64,000 nucleotides of DNA, taken from positions 46,922 through 110,921 of IMG/VR virus record IMGVR_UViG_3300042294_004068; one strand, written 5' to 3'. This stretch comes from a virus. Each line of letters starts with the position of its first letter. Positions within the stretch are counted from its first letter, which is position 1. Under the pieces are notes generated by a model. It did not search any database. It was not told the origin of the DNA and saw only the letters and a list, made by a program, of their open reading frames with translations. Shown here one piece after another: positions 55,577 to 64,000 of the stretch. The position numbers and the translations under genes are program-made.

Positions 55577-58500
55577 TTAGTCCTTAATTTCACTATCAGA
55601 AGTTTGAAGTTTTGCTGCAGCAGATATAGCTCTTTCTCGGAAGCTATCTACATCAATAGAAGCAGCTGCCCACTTTTGTGGAATTAAAGTCTCTTTACCA
55701 AGAGCCTTTGCTCGCTTCATAATGTGCTTTTGAACAAGACCACGCTTTCCAGCCTTAGCACGTCCATAAGCTTGAATTGCATTACGAAGGTCGGTTACAT
55801 TGCGGATTGGGAATGAACCATCCTTAAGAGCCTTGCCCTCTTCAGCAAGTTTTTGACGCTCACGGCGAGTAACAACTGACATCTCTGCTTCAGGATTCTC
55901 ATCGAACATTTGAAGCATGTACTCTGAAACAGCCTCTGCTTCTGCTTTAGCACTGGCTACACGAGCTGAAAATTCAGCCATTTTTCCAGATAGAGCAGCA
56001 GCCTCTGCACTCTTGTGGATTGCTTCAAGGGCATCAATCTTTGAATTAATCTCAGCGATTGGGTCATGCTTAAGCTGAGCAAGTACATTTGCACCTGCAG
56101 CAACAAGAGCCATAACCTGACCTGATGCGACACGAGCACGTGCGATTGGGAATCCTGGAACGTTTACTTGGCAAACAGCAACCAACTCAAGGTGTCCCTT
56201 GATTGGTCGCCAGTCACCTGATGGAGCTGATGCACGAGCGGCTCTAATTTGCTCGGGGGTTGTGCCAGGGCGTAGAGCACCTGAAACCCAAATTCCGTAA
56301 GCATCTTCACCTGCGTGCACGTCTGCGAATGCTGATGCAGTGTCATCGTAGTGACGAACTGCTTCTTCAGCAGAAGCTTCTAGACCAGCGTGACCGCCAG
56401 CCAAAGTTAGTTGACCAACTGGCATATCCTTACCTTCAGCGGTACGAATTACACCAGTGTGGAAATATGAATACTTAGAACGGCTACGTGGAGGACGAGT
56501 TCCAAATGCCATTCCAATGTGGTCTACATGCCAAGCAGCAATGTGACCGAATACGCGACCCTCATCTGTGATGGTAAGTGGGGTTGCCTTGTCAAGCTTT
56601 GGATTTCCAAACCATTCTGAAGGAGGCTCTACAGGGATAGCACCAGCTACCATGCCACAAGCAACAAGTGCTGACGCATCAAGCGGGCTCACCCCATCTA
56701 CATAAATACCATCTGGAACTGACATTTCTTCCTCCTCAACTTCGTTGCCATCATCAACGATTTGGATATAACACTCTTGGAATGCTGGTTTTGGCACAAT
56801 GGTGACAGCCATAATTCGAGCATTCTTGATTACTATTCTACCTGCCTCTACTTTTCCTGAGTCCTCAGAAGCCTCTTCCTCATCAGCCTCAAACATATCC
56901 ATGTCAGCAGATACTCCACGGATAAACCCATTGCGAACAAGCCTTTCAGCTTCTTTTCCATATTCGCCTGTATCGAAAACGCCTACAGCATTTCCAATTC
57001 CACCATCGATGCGCTCCATATGCGTGATTTGACCAACCACAACGGAACCATCGTGACCTTGACCTGTTTTAATCTGCCACAGTAGAGGCAGAGGTAGGTC
57101 TCGCATAACTATTACACCTTTATCAAAGATGCGACCATCGCCAGATTCCTTGTCTTCAGGAATAACCAATGGGATAACAAATTTTGCTCCGTGTTCTACT
57201 GGTTTAGCACCTTCACGGCCCATGAATTGAGCCTTAGCTGCTTCAGCACGAGCAGATAGAGTAAATGAATCAATAATTTGTTCTTCAGAACGTAAGGCTT
57301 CAATGCTAGAAACCATAGACTTCTTTTTCATTCCTGGATTGCGCTTATCTCCAGGCCACATGCCAGTCATCTCTTTGTGACGAAGAGCGCAGTAACCTTT
57401 TGAGCGAGGTCCAAGATACTTTGAAAGATACTTGTGGCAACGAGTCCAGTCTCCTGGGCTGTTCCAACGAATCTTTAATCCACCCTTACCTACTGTCCAA
57501 TAACGGCGAAGTTTCTCTGCGTTACCGCGGTTTTGGTCAAGTCCTCCAGCAGCTGTAATAGCGTTAAGAGTAAGAGCCATCGCAGGGTTGATTCGAATTG
57601 AAGCAACAATTCCACCATCAATTTGAGAAACAACTTCAGCCAATTGTTCTGTGCTTAGAACAATAGTTGGTGGAGGTGTTGGGCTGTTTAGGTCAGCAAG
57701 AATTCTTTCATCGCGTACCCACTTACGGTCACGGCGTTTGAAAGTAGAAGGTTGATTTGTATCGAAACCTGCTGGAACAACAGCAACTAACTCCATCACT
57801 GCTGCTGGGTCATCCTCAGCGACAATTGCAATGTACATAGGAGCCACATCTGTTTTTTCAGGTGTGATTTCATAGTTAGGTTTTTTAGCCTCGGCAGAAG
57901 AGGTAATTGACATCTCAAGGTCTGGATCAAACCTCTTCATGTAATCTTCTGCGCTAATTTTTCTTACATCTTTAGCAGATTTCTTTGGTTCTACCTTAGG
58001 TCCAAGTTTTCCGTAAGGATTTTCTTTATACCAACCATCTCGGTGATAAGCATTTTCTGGAGATGCGTTCTTGTTGTACTTTTTATCCAACCAATCACGT
58101 AGTAGTGGGTTGTTGTAAACATTTTCTGTTGTAGCAGGATTCCAACCTGGCTTTGGTGTGCCATCTGGATTAAATGAACCTGTGTAGTACTGACCAAGAA
58201 CAGTATTTGGGTCAAGACGTGTATCTACAGCAGGTGAAGTTCCAGCAACTGGTGCTGGAGCATTTACTGGCTGTCCTGTGTATTCAGGAGTAACTCTTTG
58301 GTCTGACATCCAACTAGACCAGTCAGTAAGCATTGTTTGAAGACTGTCTACTGTAAGTGGTGGTAGACGTCCTGGAAGTTTTGCTGTTGGCTCATCAATT
58401 GGAACTCGTGGTTCTCCAAGAATGCCAGAAGTGTCTAGTTCAAAACTTGGAAAGCCTTGTACAGGAAGAGGTTGATAATCTTCTGCCAACTGAGTTTGGT

Positions 58501-59764
58501 TTGCTGGAACTGCTACGACATTTCCATTAGGAAACTCAACGTTTGCTTCTTGAGTTTGTGAGTTGATAGAAAGAATTTTTCCTGTGTACTTAGGGTCGTT
58601 TCCAACAATCACAGTGCTTCCAGCTTTAGCAAATTTACCTAGCTGGTCACGAACTTGCTGAGAAGCCTTCTCTGAACGTTCTTCAGGTGTGTAGTTTCCA
58701 TCTTGGTTTGTTGGAGCTTGTGTTGTAGGAGCACCTACAGCAAGAAGGCCGTCATCCCACTCATCTACTTCAAATACTTCATCTTCAGAAAGCTGGTCAA
58801 GGAACTTCCAGTCAATTTCTGGAATTGCTTTTTCAATCAAATCTGATTCATTGAAATCAATCATTTGAATAGAAATTGAATCAAATGGGTTGTTATCCAG
58901 CATCGCTGAAATCTTTACTGCAGATTCACGGTCTACAGGAGTGTGAATTTTTTGCACTTGGTCATAAGGATCGTCAAGTGACTTGTCATATGTAATAAAG
59001 TCATGGTCAATGTGACCAAGGTCTTCCCAGCAGCCGTCATCCCAAACGGTGCAGTAACCTTCCATATCTACTTTGTATAGACGGTCAATACCTGAGCCAT
59101 CTAAACGAATTCGAATATAAAAATCTGGCTCGTACTCTGATGGATTAAATGACTTGTAATCAATACGCTCTATCGGCATAAACTCATCGATAGATGCAAC
59201 TACAGAATTGTTTGCACGCTTTTTATTGTCGCGCTCAACAATTGCTGACGCCCAACGCTTTGCAGCATCTCCACCCCAAAGAGCCCATGCAATGCGACCA
59301 TTACTTGGGTAGTTTTGTTGGCCCGGTTTGTAGCCTTTGCCCTTCTTGTCCACTTCGTGACGTGGGAAGTATTTCGCGATGTGACGAATCTTTTGGATAC
59401 CAATCTGCCCACCCTGCGCCAGAGTGCGTGCAGTATTCAGGCCAACAGGTGTGCCACCTCGTTTTTCTTCTTTTCTCCAAGCGAGTCCTCTTTTTGCTTC
59501 TGAAACAACAGCATCAGGAATGGTGTACATATTGCTGCTATCACCATTGCTAAGAACTTTAATATCTAGGTCAGTAACGGCAGCGTTTGCTAACTCAACA
59601 GAAGAAGCTTCTGGTCTTTCACCATAAGTACTCCATTCTGCAGAAGCTAGTAGAACAGCACTGCTATCAACCCGAACAACTGTATTAGTAGACTCGTCAA
59701 TAACTGTTGCCAAGTCGTCGTTCGAGAAGAGAACGTAATTATCGTTTCTACCTAGAAATTCCAT
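55577..59764 (-). CDS. Capsid maturation polyprotein with prohead protease domain
   Basis: A 1395-residue protein. Residues about 85-185 (GLAWRKEEKRGGTPVGLNTA, YPSNGRIAWALWGGDAAKRW) form a conserved actinophage structural domain. About 755-800 contains DWTRCHKYLSKYLGPRSKGY, also recurrent in actinophages. Residues about 860-1005 look like a prohead protease of HK97 type: IPLVIPEDKESGDGRIFDKG, GQGHDGSVVVGQI (His904) and IRGVSADMD (Ser952). About 1060-1215 (VFGHIAAWHVDHIGMAFG, YGIWVSGALRPG, NVPGFPIARARVA) is a second known head maturation region. The end is basic (KHIMKRAKALGKETLIPQKW). Most family proteases are far shorter. It likely cleaves itself and the capsid extension. Confidence 0.78.
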   Translation of the reverse strand: MEFLGRNDNYVLFSNDDLATVIDESTNTVVRVDSSAVLLASAEWSTYGERPEASSVELANAAVTDLDIKVLSNGDSSNMYTIPDAVVSEAKRGLAWRKEEKRGGTPVGLNTARTLAQGGQIGIQKIRHIAKYFPRHEVDKKGKGYKPGQQNYPSNGRIAWALWGGDAAKRWASAIVERDNKKRANNSVVASIDEFMPIERIDYKSFNPSEYEPDFYIRIRLDGSGIDRLYKVDMEGYCTVWDDGCWEDLGHIDHDFITYDKSLDDPYDQVQKIHTPVDRESAVKISAMLDNNPFDSISIQMIDFNESDLIEKAIPEIDWKFLDQLSEDEVFEVDEWDDGLLAVGAPTTQAPTNQDGNYTPEERSEKASQQVRDQLGKFAKAGSTVIVGNDPKYTGKILSINSQTQEANVEFPNGNVVAVPANQTQLAEDYQPLPVQGFPSFELDTSGILGEPRVPIDEPTAKLPGRLPPLTVDSLQTMLTDWSSWMSDQRVTPEYTGQPVNAPAPVAGTSPAVDTRLDPNTVLGQYYTGSFNPDGTPKPGWNPATTENVYNNPLLRDWLDKKYNKNASPENAYHRDGWYKENPYGKLGPKVEPKKSAKDVRKISAEDYMKRFDPDLEMSITSSAEAKKPNYEITPEKTDVAPMYIAIVAEDDPAAVMELVAVVPAGFDTNQPSTFKRRDRKWVRDERILADLNSPTPPPTIVLSTEQLAEVVSQIDGGIVASIRINPAMALTLNAITAAGGLDQNRGNAEKLRRYWTVGKGGLKIRWNSPGDWTRCHKYLSKYLGPRSKGYCALRHKEMTGMWPGDKRNPGMKKKSMVSSIEALRSEEQIIDSFTLSARAEAAKAQFMGREGAKPVEHGAKFVIPLVIPEDKESGDGRIFDKGVIVMRDLPLPLLWQIKTGQGHDGSVVVGQITHMERIDGGIGNAVGVFDTGEYGKEAERLVRNGFIRGVSADMDMFEADEEEASEDSGKVEAGRIVIKNARIMAVTIVPKPAFQECYIQIVDDGNEVEEEEMSVPDGIYVDGVSPLDASALVACGMVAGAIPVEPPSEWFGNPKLDKATPLTITDEGRVFGHIAAWHVDHIGMAFGTRPPRSRSKYSYFHTGVIRTAEGKDMPVGQLTLAGGHAGLEASAEEAVRHYDDTASAFADVHAGEDAYGIWVSGALRPGTTPEQIRAARASAPSGDWRPIKGHLELVAVCQVNVPGFPIARARVASGQVMALVAAGANVLAQLKHDPIAEINSKIDALEAIHKSAEAAALSGKMAEFSARVASAKAEAEAVSEYMLQMFDENPEAEMSVVTRRERQKLAEEGKALKDGSFPIRNVTDLRNAIQAYGRAKAGKRGLVQKHIMKRAKALGKETLIPQKWAAASIDVDSFRERAISAAAKLQTSDSEIKD

Positions 59765-59766
59765 GA

Positions 59767-60372
59767 TTATTCCTCTACCGCGTACTCTGCTAAATTATCT
59801 TTAGTAATTTTTTCACCAGCGTCCCAGCGGGCTACGAGGTCTTTTCCTTTTTCAACATCAATGTCTGTGATTTCTGAGCCGTCATACTCTTCTGACATCT
59901 CAGGAGTGGCAGGAACCCACTTACCCTCGTTGCGGAAGAAAGTACCAAGCCCAGCAACCGTGAAGACAACAGCTGTGACGTCACCAGCATCGTTAGACAA
60001 AGCCTCTACGGCTTGTTCTAAACCGACTTGCTCGTCGATTACCATCATTTCCTCCATCATTTGCGGGGTTAGAGTCAGTCCATAACCAGTTAGAAGCGCA
60101 GAGTCATCCTCTGTGAACTTTCTGATTCGATAGGTACCGTCGAACGCAGCAAACTCAATTGTACCCTCGGTTTTCTTAACTAACTCTGGATCAACTGGGT
60201 AAAACATGCCGCGTCCTCCACGAACGAGGATGCCGCTATCGGCTTCATCGTCGTCTCCCTCATATACAAACTGAACTACATCGAATAGAGGGAATTTGCT
60301 TTGGTTTTCTCCAGATAGTTTTTCAATAACACCTGGAGTCCCAAAAATTACTTCTTCAGAGATAAGAGCCAT
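59767..60372 (-). CDS. Unknown 201-residue acidic protein in the head operon
   Basis: Begins MALISEEVIFGTPGVIEKLS; acidic, no Cys. Its start is coupled to the end of the polyprotein gene through a TAATG overlap, and its stop is 2 bases before the next start. It contains FDVVQFVYEGDDDEADSGIL, GGRGMFYPVDPELVKK and MMEEMMVIDEQVGLEQA. No family is recognised. Similar small proteins between head polyproteins are often structural or assembly factors; that is positional inference. Confidence 0.6.
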   Translation of the reverse strand: MALISEEVIFGTPGVIEKLSGENQSKFPLFDVVQFVYEGDDDEADSGILVRGGRGMFYPVDPELVKKTEGTIEFAAFDGTYRIRKFTEDDSALLTGYGLTLTPQMMEEMMVIDEQVGLEQAVEALSNDAGDVTAVVFTVAGLGTFFRNEGKWVPATPEMSEEYDGSEITDIDVEKGKDLVARWDAGEKITKDNLAEYAVEE

Positions 60373-63300
60373 TATTTCTTAGCCCCTTTCTTTTTCTTTT
60401 TGCCAGAAACCATGTCTGCCAAATCAGTAAGACCTTCAGTCATAAGACGCTCGATGAGCTTCTCTCGGATAGCTGCTGGCATTGACATGGATGAAATGTC
60501 TGCCCATGAAAGGTTCTTCTTAAACATCAACTCTCCGTAGTTGTTGCTTAGAGACTGAACGATATCCTCTGAGTCAGATTGAAGCTGACCATACTTATCG
60601 GAGTTGTTCTTGTAGTAATCCAAACGACGAAGAACTTTTCGTGAATCGAAGTACAAAGCAAAGCTTGTAGAAGTGCTTGAACCTTTAGATGATGGAGAGG
60701 CAAAAACATAGTTTCCGCCGTTAGCATCAATATCTGCAGATGAAGACATTCCGCTCTTGTTAATTCCGTTCATCCAACGAGTAGCAGTTGCGTAGACGCC
60801 TCCTGATGTAACAACGTTGTAAAACCAGTCAACAGTGTTGGTCTGGTCTCCACCCTTCCAATTGTGAACAATGTATGGAGAGAATCCAGTTTTTTCCATC
60901 AACTTTTCTACAGCGGACTCTGGCATGTAATAGTTAACTCGACCACGAGCAAGTGGGTCTACGACAACTTCAACATCAGCTGCTGTGAATCCATATTCAT
61001 CCTTAATGTACTCAAGGGTCTTCTCACGGAGTTCACCTGCGTAGTTCTTCTTTCCATCGGTAGAAGAGCCAAGCAACCAAATCATTTTGTTTTCAATAAC
61101 ACCTTGAACATCAGATTCAAGTGCTGGACGAACTTGAGAGATTCCACCCAAAGAGTTAAGGGCCTCAGCTACATCCTCAGAAGTTGCATCTGCTGGAAGA
61201 TAGATTTCTGCTTTGTTGTGGAAGGAAACAGCGTATGGACTACTACTGTGGTACTTAAAGAAGTCCACTTCAGTATCATCAATAGACTTACTTGCTCTGT
61301 GAAGAAGGAAAGTTCCCTTTCCAGCAGGTCCTTCAAAAGTTACACCGTTTTTATTTGAGTCAACTGTGCTTGTATCCCAAGTGTCTTTCCAAACGAGAGA
61401 ACCATCTGCCTTCTTCTCCCACTTATCCAAACGCAATGCTTTTGTTTTAGTTACATTCGGGTCAGAATCTGCTTTAGCAACTATTTGCTTTCCAGCCCAG
61501 TTAGTTAAAGTGAACTGAAGACGAATCTTCTTTTCGCCATTCTTGTCTGTAACCATTCCAACGTGGACTTCTAGGTCCTCGATTGAATCTGAGTCAAGAA
61601 GAGTAGTTGAACCATTTGCAGCTTCTCCAGCATTGTCATTCTTTGCCATCTTCAACGAGTCTTCTAGTGAAGGCACATCTGGATGTGGAGATTGCGAATA
61701 GTCAGGTGCGGCATCTAGTGTTTGAACAGCAAAACCTGGACCGTTGACAGAGAACTTATCCTTTAGAGCTTTAGCTTCTGCTTCCAATTGAGCTTTCTTC
61801 AAAGCATCTGCTTGCTTCTTTGCATAAGCCTCGCCTTTAGCCTTTGCTGCAGCCTTAGACTTGTCAAAAAGTGTTGGGTCAAGAGTAATGTCTAGTTCTT
61901 TTGCTTGCTCAGGAGTAATAAACTTCTCACGGGACCACAACTTGTCAGACTTTGTGCTCTTAGTCTGTCCTGCAAGAGGTCCATCAAAGTATGAAACAAA
62001 AATTTCACCACTTTTTGCATCTTGTTTTGAAATTACACCGTAGCTAGTCAAGTCTTGGTCAGAATCGTTTGGGCTTACGTTTTGAACCAAAATTCCTGGA
62101 ACCATGTTCTTAGAGTTTGGGTCTTTAATAAACTCGCCACTTAAAAAACTCTTGTAATCGCTGTAATCATTTGCTCCATAAGCAGCTAAGTGACCAACAG
62201 AGTTTTTTTCTACTGCTTTAGATTCAACATCTTTGATTGCAGTAGCACCAGCAAGGTCAGTACCTTCAAAAGTTGGAAGTTCAACTGCAGGTTCTGGATT
62301 GTTTACAGGTGCAGGACTTGTTGGCTCTTTAGGAGTTGTTGGTGTTCCACCACTTCCACCAGTTGGGCCATCATCTTCTGGCTTGTCAGGCTTTACACCT
62401 GAAGTGTCCTGAATATCTAGATAGGTTGAAACCTTCCAGTTCTTCTTGCCATCATCCCATTGAACCTTGGCAACGTCTGTGTAGGTGTAACCCTGTGGAT
62501 TTGATTTGCTCTTAGATGTAACAAGCTCATCCTTAAGTGAAACAACCTTTCCAGTCTTACCAGTCTTAGTATCTTTGACAATCATTCCAACCTTAATTGG
62601 AGTCTTGCCATCAGCAGATACATAAGCACCCTTCTTTGTTGGAATTGCAGAAGGAGCGATAGTTCCTGGAGTTTCTGGCTTAGATTTTGAGATAACCTTG
62701 CTTGGAGTTACCTTTGCTTTCCACTTCTCGTTCTCAATACGGCTAGAAAGAGCTGTGTATGAGTGCCAACGTCCTGCAAGAGTTTTAACTCTTGTAGTTC
62801 CATCAGAACCCTTAATTCTGTGATAGACACTAAAGGTGTTGTCAGAGTTGCGCTTCACCATTGTATAAATAGTTGAGCCAGCAGGTGTTACATTCTCAGC
62901 AACAACAATGTCACCGTTTTCGATGACAGAGATTCCCTTCTCATCTTTAACCTTTGCCCAAATCAAATCTGGGTCTAAAGGCTTCTTTAACTCTTCAGCA
63001 AGTGCATCAGCATCGATTGGCTCCACTTCATCTTCTGGAGCAGCATCTTCATCTGGTGTCAGTGCTTGAGCAAGGTCAGACTGAATCTTTTCTTCAGGAG
63101 TTGCATCTGCAGGAGCAGATACAGTGTTGATGTCCTCAAGAATTGAATCGATAAGCTCATCGTTAGAGCCTTCCTGCCCCTTGAGAGACTCAAGTAGGTC
63201 CTTTGTCTTGCCCTTGCTACCAAAAAGCTTTTCTGCAAGAGCTGAAACTTCGTCAAGAACCTTTTGTTTCTCAACTGGATCAATCTGAGCAGCTTCTGGT

Positions 63301-64000
63301 GCCTGTGGAAGTTCCTTCTCAGGTGTTGGAGCAGCCTCTGGTGCTTCTGTAGCAGAAGAATCACTTTGCTCAAACTTAGAGAGGGTGTAGTTCTTCTTCA
63401 CACCATCTTCACCGATTGCTGAAAGATTAATGTTGCCGTTCTGTGGGTTCTTCCACACTCCCTTTGGAGTTACAACTCTCTCTTTTCCGTTGTACTTGAA
63501 CGCAATCTTCTTTCCAGCATCTTGTGCAGCAGTAATTTGTGCTTCAATGTCACCTGCAGCATCAATAACAACTGTATTGGTATCAACAACTGGCTTCTTT
63601 GGCTCTTCGGCAGGTGTTTCTTCTGCTTGTCCGCCCAAGAAACGGTCGATTAGATATTGACGACGTGCCTTAAGAGTTTCTTTAACTGACTCAGCAGTGT
63701 CTGGGTCAGAGAAGGCAGCATCTACAAGCTCATCAATCTTTTCTGGAGTTATTGCTTGTACCTTTTTAACAGACTCAGCGATTTCTTCATCGCTCATATC
63801 TCCAAAGATGTCTGCAGCCTGTGCGTTCTGCTTTGCATCACGCATCGAGTCAACTTGTGTTGCTTCAGGACCAAACTCCTTGTCAGTTCCACCCTGTGCA
63901 CGGAATAGTAGAGAACCACCAGCATCAATACGAGCGATGTTTCCATCCTTGTCAACAAGCATGTTGTCATACTCAAGGCCAACTACATCGTAGTTACCAA
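60372..64000 (-). CDS. Head-associated polyprotein with kinase-like fragment, 5' end cut by window
   Basis: The frame stays open to the right edge, so the Met at 63962 is internal and the start is beyond the window. The first visible residues (DVVGLEYDNMLVD, IARIDAGGSLLFRAQGG) resemble the catalytic loop and metal-binding DxG end of an actin-fragmin/PI-kinase-like domain, followed by the helical LKARRQYLIDRFLGG. Then come low-complexity Glu/Pro/Lys linkers with small KGV-type modules (for example VITPKGVWKNPQNGN type and VGMIVKDTKTGKTGKVVSLK). The last 250 residues (WLLGSSTDGKKNYAGELREK, GINKSGMSSSADIDANGG, NNYGELMFKKNLSWADI) form a domain that recurs in actinophage polyproteins and has an ART-like layout. 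Function is unknown; it may be packaged and ejected. Confidence 0.65.
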   Translation of the reverse strand, partial: GNYDVVGLEYDNMLVDKDGNIARIDAGGSLLFRAQGGTDKEFGPEATQVDSMRDAKQNAQAADIFGDMSDEEIAESVKKVQAITPEKIDELVDAAFSDPDTAESVKETLKARRQYLIDRFLGGQAEETPAEEPKKPVVDTNTVVIDAAGDIEAQITAAQDAGKKIAFKYNGKERVVTPKGVWKNPQNGNINLSAIGEDGVKKNYTLSKFEQSDSSATEAPEAAPTPEKELPQAPEAAQIDPVEKQKVLDEVSALAEKLFGSKGKTKDLLESLKGQEGSNDELIDSILEDINTVSAPADATPEEKIQSDLAQALTPDEDAAPEDEVEPIDADALAEELKKPLDPDLIWAKVKDEKGISVIENGDIVVAENVTPAGSTIYTMVKRNSDNTFSVYHRIKGSDGTTRVKTLAGRWHSYTALSSRIENEKWKAKVTPSKVISKSKPETPGTIAPSAIPTKKGAYVSADGKTPIKVGMIVKDTKTGKTGKVVSLKDELVTSKSKSNPQGYTYTDVAKVQWDDGKKNWKVSTYLDIQDTSGVKPDKPEDDGPTGGSGGTPTTPKEPTSPAPVNNPEPAVELPTFEGTDLAGATAIKDVESKAVEKNSVGHLAAYGANDYSDYKSFLSGEFIKDPNSKNMVPGILVQNVSPNDSDQDLTSYGVISKQDAKSGEIFVSYFDGPLAGQTKSTKSDKLWSREKFITPEQAKELDITLDPTLFDKSKAAAKAKGEAYAKKQADALKKAQLEAEAKALKDKFSVNGPGFAVQTLDAAPDYSQSPHPDVPSLEDSLKMAKNDNAGEAANGSTTLLDSDSIEDLEVHVGMVTDKNGEKKIRLQFTLTNWAGKQIVAKADSDPNVTKTKALRLDKWEKKADGSLVWKDTWDTSTVDSNKNGVTFEGPAGKGTFLLHRASKSIDDTEVDFFKYHSSSPYAVSFHNKAEIYLPADATSEDVAEALNSLGGISQVRPALESDVQGVIENKMIWLLGSSTDGKKNYAGELREKTLEYIKDEYGFTAADVEVVVDPLARGRVNYYMPESAVEKLMEKTGFSPYIVHNWKGGDQTNTVDWFYNVVTSGGVYATATRWMNGINKSGMSSSADIDANGGNYVFASPSSKGSSTSTSFALYFDSRKVLRRLDYYKNNSDKYGQLQSDSEDIVQSLSNNYGELMFKKNLSWADISSMSMPAAIREKLIERLMTEGLTDLADMVSGKKKKKGAKK

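Noticed and set aside
60864-61358. Rightward 164-codon frame with many Cys and Phe
   Set aside because: Antisense to the head polyprotein, unlikely composition and no ribosome site.

Overview
The window is phage DNA: a dsDNA tailed phage (Caudoviricetes, siphovirus-type structural module) that most likely infects an actinobacterium. Two WhiB-type iron-sulfur regulators, a protein family found in Actinobacteria and their phages, support this host call, as does a head and tail gene set (capsid maturation protease, major tail protein, connector, overlapping tail chaperones, 1248-aa tape measure) of the kind seen in actinophages. Base composition looks low to middling in GC by eye, which would fit the low-GC planktonic Actinobacteria of fresh water better than Streptomyces or Mycobacterium; that is inference. 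No rRNA, tRNA, integrase, CRISPR, terminase, lysis or identifiable portal gene was found. Genes are packed tightly and no gene-free stretch exceeds 300 bases.

There are two convergent transcription units. From 1 to about 26.93 kb everything reads rightward and encodes virion appendages. It holds a string of collagen-like proteins whose Gly-X-Thr runs are interrupted by small W-D-G-type beads, a seven-repeat beta-propeller, two large glycine-rich-domain proteins, a collagen-like protein ending in a cupredoxin-like domain, and a complete subtilisin-type protease. The unit ends with three enzymes in a row: a methyltransferase, a TPR-fused family 2 glycosyltransferase, and a flavin-dependent tryptophan-halogenase-family protein.

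From the right edge back to 26.92 kb everything reads leftward. In transcription order: a head polyprotein with kinase-like remnants (cut by the window edge), a small unknown protein, a 1395-aa polyprotein with a prohead protease domain, a scaffold-like protein, a major capsid protein with a long acidic N-terminal extension, a second capsid-like protein, the major tail protein, connector and neck proteins, the tail chaperone pair, the tape measure, two tail-tip proteins and an S74-chaperone fiber. DNA metabolism follows: family A DNA polymerase, RuvC-like nuclease, SNF2-type helicase, Cas4/RecB-like nuclease, RecA-like/AAA ATPase and an SSB-like protein. The unit closes with a possible glycosyltransferase, small unknown proteins and the two WhiB regulators.

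Several features stand out: the enzyme cassette and protease inside the appendage operon; a roughly 60-residue beta module (signature His-Gly-Phe...Gly...Thr-Phe) shared by tail tube, tail tip and rightward appendage proteins; and intergenic hairpins in the leftward unit whose single imperfection is usually a G.U pair in leftward RNA. The right half looks like an actinophage structural module. The left half resembles appendage and auxiliary genes better known from cyanophages and other aquatic phages, which suggests a mosaic genome.
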